Source: SZUA-229 sp964531165
Lineage (GTDB): Bacteria; Pseudomonadota; Gammaproteobacteria; SZUA-229
Assembly: GCA_964531165.1 (NCBI GenBank)
Contig: CAZHEA010000092.1
Location: forward strand, 1 to 10,919
Direction of reading: 5' to 3'
DNA length: 10,919 nt
Positions 7,597-10,919 of the stretch are shown one piece after another; the stretch's first letter is position 1; every line of letters starts with the position of its first letter. The translations under genes and the position numbers were made by a program. The notes below the pieces were generated by a model. The model was not told the DNA's origin and made no database searches. It saw only the letters and a list, made by a program, of their open reading frames with translations.

Positions 7597-8208
7597 TTAA
7601 TCAACCAGTGACAAACCATCCGTATTTGGCGGAGGGGGATCTGACACTTTTTTCTCCTGACCTAAGTCACTGCCAGGCGGTGCCATATCCAGACCACTAA
7701 TATCTAGCTGCGGCTCCTCAACCGATTTTATTTTATCTTGCATATCACTTCCCAGTGGTGCAATCGCTGCAGATAAATCGGCTATATCACCCGCGCTAAT
7801 ACCCAAAGGATCAGTTTGTGGTGCAGCGGGTGCGTCACCATCCACTATGGTTGAAGCCGGAGATGAAGCTGCCGCCACTGGTTTAGATTGTTGTGATGTT
7901 GCTGGCGATGTATTTTCAAGCGGAGACTTTTGCGTCGGCATAGCATCAACTGCTGCAGGCGCTTCAGCGGTATCATTTAATGATTTTATTTCACAGACAG
8001 CGCCTGCATTATCCAGTGCCGTTTTATATTTATTCGCCATCGCCTGGTCAACATTTTTTTTAATCACCATGCGTTTGCCAGAAAATAAAAGAGCGAGTTT
8101 AGCGTCATCCGCTTTAAACATCGCACCGACTTTAGCTTTTACCTGCTCCAGGTCTGCACCGTCTTTTACTTGCCCTGAAAAAGCGACTTCAAATAATTCA
8201 TCACTCAT
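7597..8208 (-). CDS. Hypothetical protein with compact N-terminal domain and APxGSD-repeat tail
   Basis: Conserved-looking cytoplasmic protein of 203 residues with no signal peptide or membrane segment; its function is unknown to me. Residues 1-75 look like a small alternating alpha/beta domain (FEVAFSGQV; VKAKVGAMFKAD; LALLFSGKRMVIKK; ANKYKTALDNAGAVCEI). Residues about 80-130 are an Ala/Pro/Ser/Thr-rich linker. The C-terminal part holds a repeated motif: DIADLSAAIAPLGSDMQ (141-157) and DISGLDMAPPGSDLGQ (169-184), then a short third piece TDGLSLVD at the C-terminus. The tail is acidic, probably disordered and could present short binding motifs. The start ATG 8208 has AAGG about 9 bases upstream. 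The gene is divergent from ppnN across 187 bases. A plus-strand frame that continues upstream from ppnN overlaps it, but the ppnN start makes that extension spurious. Confidence 0.85.
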   Translation of the reverse strand: MSDELFEVAFSGQVKDGADLEQVKAKVGAMFKADDAKLALLFSGKRMVIKKNVDQAMANKYKTALDNAGAVCEIKSLNDTAEAPAAVDAMPTQKSPLENTSPATSQQSKPVAAASSPASTIVDGDAPAAPQTDPLGISAGDIADLSAAIAPLGSDMQDKIKSVEEPQLDISGLDMAPPGSDLGQEKKVSDPPPPNTDGLSLVD

Positions 8209-8395
8209 GAGTTGCTACCTTCACTTTTTAAGCTTTACAATATATGGTTCCAATAACAATAATTTAACACTATACTTTTATCATAACCATAATAATCTGG
8301 CCGCTGCAGTTAATGCGTCCACTGTTAATTCCTTTCACTCTATCTTACTTATAGAATATTTTGGGGTAAATATCACCCGAAGCGATGGTCAAAAC
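8209..8395. other. Divergent promoter region between the hypothetical gene and ppnN
   Basis: This 187-base AT-rich gap must hold both promoters. On the plus strand TAGAAT (8352-8357) matches the -10 consensus at 5 of 6 positions, with no good -35. On the minus strand TATATT with a weak TTAAAT 17 bases upstream is possible. Neither is strong, and no clear operator is visible. Confidence 0.3.
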
Positions 8396-9766
8396 ATGAA
8401 CAAGCATACTGAAATTTCACGCATCACTCCCTACGGAAGAATGGCAACACTGTCACAAATGGAAGTAAACCAACTAAAACAGGACAGTGAGTCCAATAGC
8501 TATGACATCTATCGTCGCTGCTCACTGGCCGTTTTAAATGTCGGTAATACGGTAGATGATACCAAACAGGTGCTTGCCGAATACTCTGATTTTGATATCC
8601 GCGTTATCCAGCAGGAACGGGGTATAAAACTGGAAGTTGAAAATGCACCACTGCGTGCATTTGTTGATGGTCGGATGATTACCGGTATTCAGGAGCATTT
8701 ATTTTCAGTTCTGCGGGATATTGTATATGCCAAAAATGAAATTGAAACCCGTGCAAAATTCAATTTACAGACTCAGAACGGCATTACCAATGCGGTATTT
8801 CATATATTACGCAACGCCAATATTTTACAGCCCAATAAAGATCCCAACCTGGTGGTTTGCTGGGGCGGACATTCTATCAATCGGGTAGAATATGATTACA
8901 CCAAAGAAGTTGGCCATGAGCTGGGGTTACGTGGACTGGATATCTGCACCGGCTGCGGTCCGGGGGCGATGAAAGGCCCGATGAAAGGCGCAACTATTGG
9001 TCACAATAAACAGCGTATTTATAATGGCCGCTATATCGGCATGACTGAGCCGGGCATTATCGCCGCCGAATCCCCCAACCCGATAGTCAATGAACTGGTT
9101 ATTATGCCGGACATTGAAAAACGTCTGGAAGGTTTTGTACGCACCGGCCACGGTATCATTGTTTTCCCCGGTGGCGCCGGCACCGCCGAAGAAATTTTAT
9201 ATATCCTCGGCGTATTATTGAACCCGGAAAATAAAGAGCTACCTTTTCCGTTAATTTTAACCGGCCCTAAAAGTGCTGAAAGTTACTTTAAACAAATTCA
9301 CCACTTTATTGAAAACACACTGGGCTTTGAAGCCCAGCAACGCTATAAAATAATCATTGATGACCCGGCTCTGGTTGCCAGAGAAATGAAGCACGGCCTG
9401 GAAGCCGTTAAAGAATTTCGCTGCGCCAACAGTGATGCATTTTATTACAACTGGATTCTGGAAGTAGATAACGAATTTCAAAATCCGTTTATACCCAACC
9501 ATGAAAATATGGCCAAACTGGAATTGAACAGCGGGATGGAAGTACATCATCTGGCCGCCAATTTACGCCGGGCATTCTCCGGTATTGTAGCGGGCAATGT
9601 AAAAGAGGATGGTTTAAAGGCCATAGAAGAAAATGGTTTATTTGAAATTCGTGGCGAAAAGAAAATAATGCAGCCACTGGATGAACTACTGGAATCATTT
9701 GTGCAGCAGGGAAGGATGAAACTTCCCGGTACAAAATATACGCCATGTTACAAAGTGGTTACCTGA
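8396..9766 (+). CDS. ppnN: Pyrimidine/purine nucleotide 5'-monophosphate nucleosidase (PpnN/YgdH)
   Basis: Cytosolic enzyme that hydrolyses the N-glycosidic bond of nucleoside monophosphates to free base and ribose 5-phosphate; the E. coli enzyme acts in nucleotide salvage and is stimulated by (p)ppGpp. The predicted 456 residues match the 454 of E. coli along the whole length. The N-terminal domain runs ISRITPYGRMATLSQMEV (7-24) through RCSLAVLN (41-48) and FVDGRMITGIQ (89-99). The central LOG/Rossmann domain has VVCWGGHSIN (153-162), CTGCGPGAMKGPMKGA (184-199) and the signature PGGAGTAEE (258-266), with E265/E266 in the active-site region. The C-terminal part holds HENMAKL (369-375), RRAFSGIVAGNVKE (391-404) and RMKLPGTKYTPCY (440-452). 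The frame is open further upstream to 7847, but ATG 8396 is chosen because it fits the family N-terminus and the extension overlaps another gene. The Shine-Dalgarno sequence is weak. The gene ends in a strong terminator and looks monocistronic. Confidence 0.96.
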   Translation: MNKHTEISRITPYGRMATLSQMEVNQLKQDSESNSYDIYRRCSLAVLNVGNTVDDTKQVLAEYSDFDIRVIQQERGIKLEVENAPLRAFVDGRMITGIQEHLFSVLRDIVYAKNEIETRAKFNLQTQNGITNAVFHILRNANILQPNKDPNLVVCWGGHSINRVEYDYTKEVGHELGLRGLDICTGCGPGAMKGPMKGATIGHNKQRIYNGRYIGMTEPGIIAAESPNPIVNELVIMPDIEKRLEGFVRTGHGIIVFPGGAGTAEEILYILGVLLNPENKELPFPLILTGPKSAESYFKQIHHFIENTLGFEAQQRYKIIIDDPALVAREMKHGLEAVKEFRCANSDAFYYNWILEVDNEFQNPFIPNHENMAKLELNSGMEVHHLAANLRRAFSGIVAGNVKEDGLKAIEENGLFEIRGEKKIMQPLDELLESFVQQGRMKLPGTKYTPCYKVVT

Positions 9767-9774
9767 CTCTGACC

Positions 9775-9835
9775 TGTAGACGGTAGCCGGATTAATCCGC
9801 CCGGTTAACGTCTACATAAAAATATTATATTTTTT
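9775..9835 (+). terminator. Strong intrinsic terminator after ppnN, probably bidirectional
   Basis: TGTAGACG (9775-9782) pairs perfectly with CGTCTACA (9809-9816), and an inner stem extends it (TAGCCGG 9784-9790 with CCGGTTA 9801-9807, including one G-T pair). The loop region includes the palindrome CGGATTAATCCG (9788-9799), which offers an alternative fold. A U-rich tail follows (TATTATATTTTTT, ending 9835). It begins 8 bases after the ppnN stop. It could also stop leftward transcription from the convergent permease gene, although the minus-strand tail is less T-rich. Confidence 0.85.
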
Positions 9836-10089
9836 CGCGACTGAATAATTCACTTAAAAGACATTTCCACTCACGAACATCCGTAACGACTTTATTGACT
9901 GGGAGTACGGTCACTTGCAATCTCAAGTTGCTACATCCCCGACACAAGCATCCGCAGATGACAGCTTAAACAAACGTTTGAATTTTAACTTCCTACAAAG
10001 ACAAAAATAAAGGATACCGATTATTGAAAAACAATAATACAAGCTCAAGCCCCACTCTCCTGATAGGACAGCAGTGATATATTTTATTT
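9836..10089. other. Non-coding gap between convergent ppnN and ABC permease genes
   Basis: No believable gene was found in this 254-base stretch; together with the ppnN terminator the gene-free gap is 323 bases. It contains the 10-base palindrome CAAACGTTTG (9971-9980), ACTTG facing CAAGT around a 6-base loop near 9914-9929, and a perfect AT-rich hairpin (ATTATTG 10020-10026, CAATAAT 10032-10038, loop of five A). The last, read on the minus strand, lies about 50 bases after the permease stop and might slow or end its transcription, but its stem is too AT-rich for a confident call. Confidence 0.5.
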
Positions 10090-10919
10090 TTAATCCAGAT
10101 TCTTTTTAAACCGCAGCGATGCCACAATTAATCCACCAACTGTAAACATTGCCAACCAGCTAATATCATAAACCATTGCCGTCACTTCAGCATCGCGTAA
10201 AACAACGCCGCGTATCAGTCGCATAAAATGCGTCGCCGGCAAAACTTCGGCAATTTTTTGTGCCAGTTCCGGCATGCCTTCATAGGGAAACATAAAACCC
10301 GATAACAAAATAGATGGCAGCAAAACAAATAATGTCATCTGCATAGACTGTAACTGATTTTTTGCAATTGTCGAAATAATTAATCCCAACGCTAAACTGG
10401 CCGTTATAAATAATGTCGTGGCAATGGCAAGCTGCAATAAACCACCATTAATCGGCACATTAAATAACACATACCCCAAACCTAAAATAATTGAAACCTG
10501 TACTCCACCAATAAACATATAAGGAATTATTTTTCCGATCATTAATTCCATCGAATGTACCGGTGTGGTAATCAACAATTCTAAATTGCCCCGCTCGCGC
10601 TCTCTTACAATCGCGGCGGAGGTAAACATAATCATTGTCATGGTTAAAATAATGCCCACCAGCCCGGGCACAATGTTCACCGCGGTTCGCTGCTCAGGAT
10701 TAAATAATAAAGTCACTTCAAAGGTGGGAGTGGCTCGGTTAACCGGCTTACTTAACAGCTCGGCCAACGGCATACTTCTTAAGCTTTTTATGCCTCCCGC
10801 AATCACATTATCAGAGCCATCAACAATCCATTGCCCAACCGGCCGGCTGGTTTCTTCATCGGTGGCAGGCGGCGGGCCTAAACCCACCGTCTTATGTCGC
10901 GCTAACCGTTGCCCGACAT
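10090..10919 (-). CDS. ABC-2 type transporter permease, N-terminus outside the window
   Basis: Membrane subunit of an ABC exporter resembling the YhhJ/YbhS/YbhR permeases. The frame is open to the window edge, so the gene is truncated on its 5' side. The GTG at 10887 is internal and not the start. Counting residues from that GTG, a periplasmic part (1-70; QWIVDGSDN, LLFNPEQRTA) is followed by hydrophobic segments at about 71-92, 118-141, 152-175, 183-202 and 240-259. The cytoplasmic loop RERERGNLELLITTPV (95-110) is the conserved ExGxxExLxxTP coupling region of the family. Full-length members have about 370 residues with one more N-terminal membrane segment, so about 90-100 residues are missing. 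The upstream partner genes (ATPase, often also a HlyD-type adaptor) would lie beyond the right edge. The substrate cannot be told; drug or toxic-compound export is the usual annotation. It ends in TAA followed by AT-rich sequence. Confidence 0.9.
   Translation of the reverse strand, partial: VGQRLARHKTVGLGPPPATDEETSRPVGQWIVDGSDNVIAGGIKSLRSMPLAELLSKPVNRATPTFEVTLLFNPEQRTAVNIVPGLVGIILTMTMIMFTSAAIVRERERGNLELLITTPVHSMELMIGKIIPYMFIGGVQVSIILGLGYVLFNVPINGGLLQLAIATTLFITASLALGLIISTIAKNQLQSMQMTLFVLLPSILLSGFMFPYEGMPELAQKIAEVLPATHFMRLIRGVVLRDAEVTAMVYDISWLAMFTVGGLIVASLRFKKNLD

Noticed and set aside
7847..8395. Plus-strand open frame extending ppnN upstream by 183 codons
   Set aside because: It runs antisense through the hypothetical gene, has no family similarity, and the PpnN N-terminus aligns from ATG 8396.
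8927..9746. Minus-strand open frames within ppnN (8927-9151, 9257-9550, 9489-9746)
   Set aside because: They are antisense to the highly conserved PpnN core and show no domain features.
10885..10887. GTG as the start codon of the ABC permease
   Set aside because: The frame stays open upstream to the window edge, and full-length family members have another N-terminal membrane segment, so the gene is truncated rather than starting here.

Overview
The window looks like chromosomal DNA from a moderately AT-rich gammaproteobacterium. The grounds are a close, full-length PpnN (YgdH) homologue, a Cus-type copper/silver efflux operon with E. coli-like key residues, and a Crp/Fnr regulator. The genus cannot be fixed from the sequence alone. 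No rRNA, tRNA, insertion sequence, CRISPR array or phage gene was seen.

Layout. Positions 1-6278 (minus strand) hold an apparent copper/silver detoxification operon, in transcription order: a small secreted Met/Cys/His-rich protein, then cusC (outer-membrane channel), cusB (periplasmic adaptor with an N-terminal heavy-metal-binding motif and a fused C-terminal CusF domain) and cusA (RND pump, cut by the left window edge). cusC and cusB overlap by 4 bases and cusB and cusA are 2 bases apart, so these three are almost certainly co-translated. A candidate sigma70-type promoter lies about 80 bases upstream of the small gene. A 366-base AT-rich divergent region then leads to a plus-strand Crp/Fnr-family regulator (6645-7364). 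No cusRS two-component pair or MerR/CueR-type regulator is present in the window.

The right part is ordinary housekeeping and transport. A minus-strand hypothetical protein (7597-8208), with a compact N-terminal domain and a low-complexity tail carrying repeated APxGSD motifs, is divergent from ppnN (8396-9766), a nucleotide 5'-monophosphate nucleosidase. A strong hairpin terminator follows ppnN. A convergent ABC-2 type permease runs off the right edge (10090-10919, minus strand, N-terminus missing).

How the genes work together. CusA keeps the three-methionine Cu(I)/Ag(I) site (M566, M616, M665) and the proton-relay aspartate (D405). The CusF domain fused to CusB keeps its His/Trp/Met/Met site (H489, W497, M500, M502). 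The predicted system therefore captures Cu(I)/Ag(I) in the periplasm, passes it from adaptor to pump and expels it through CusC. The small Met/Cys/His-rich protein at the head of the operon is the least understood part and may be an accessory periplasmic copper binder. The divergent Crp/Fnr protein may control the operon, but this rests on position only.
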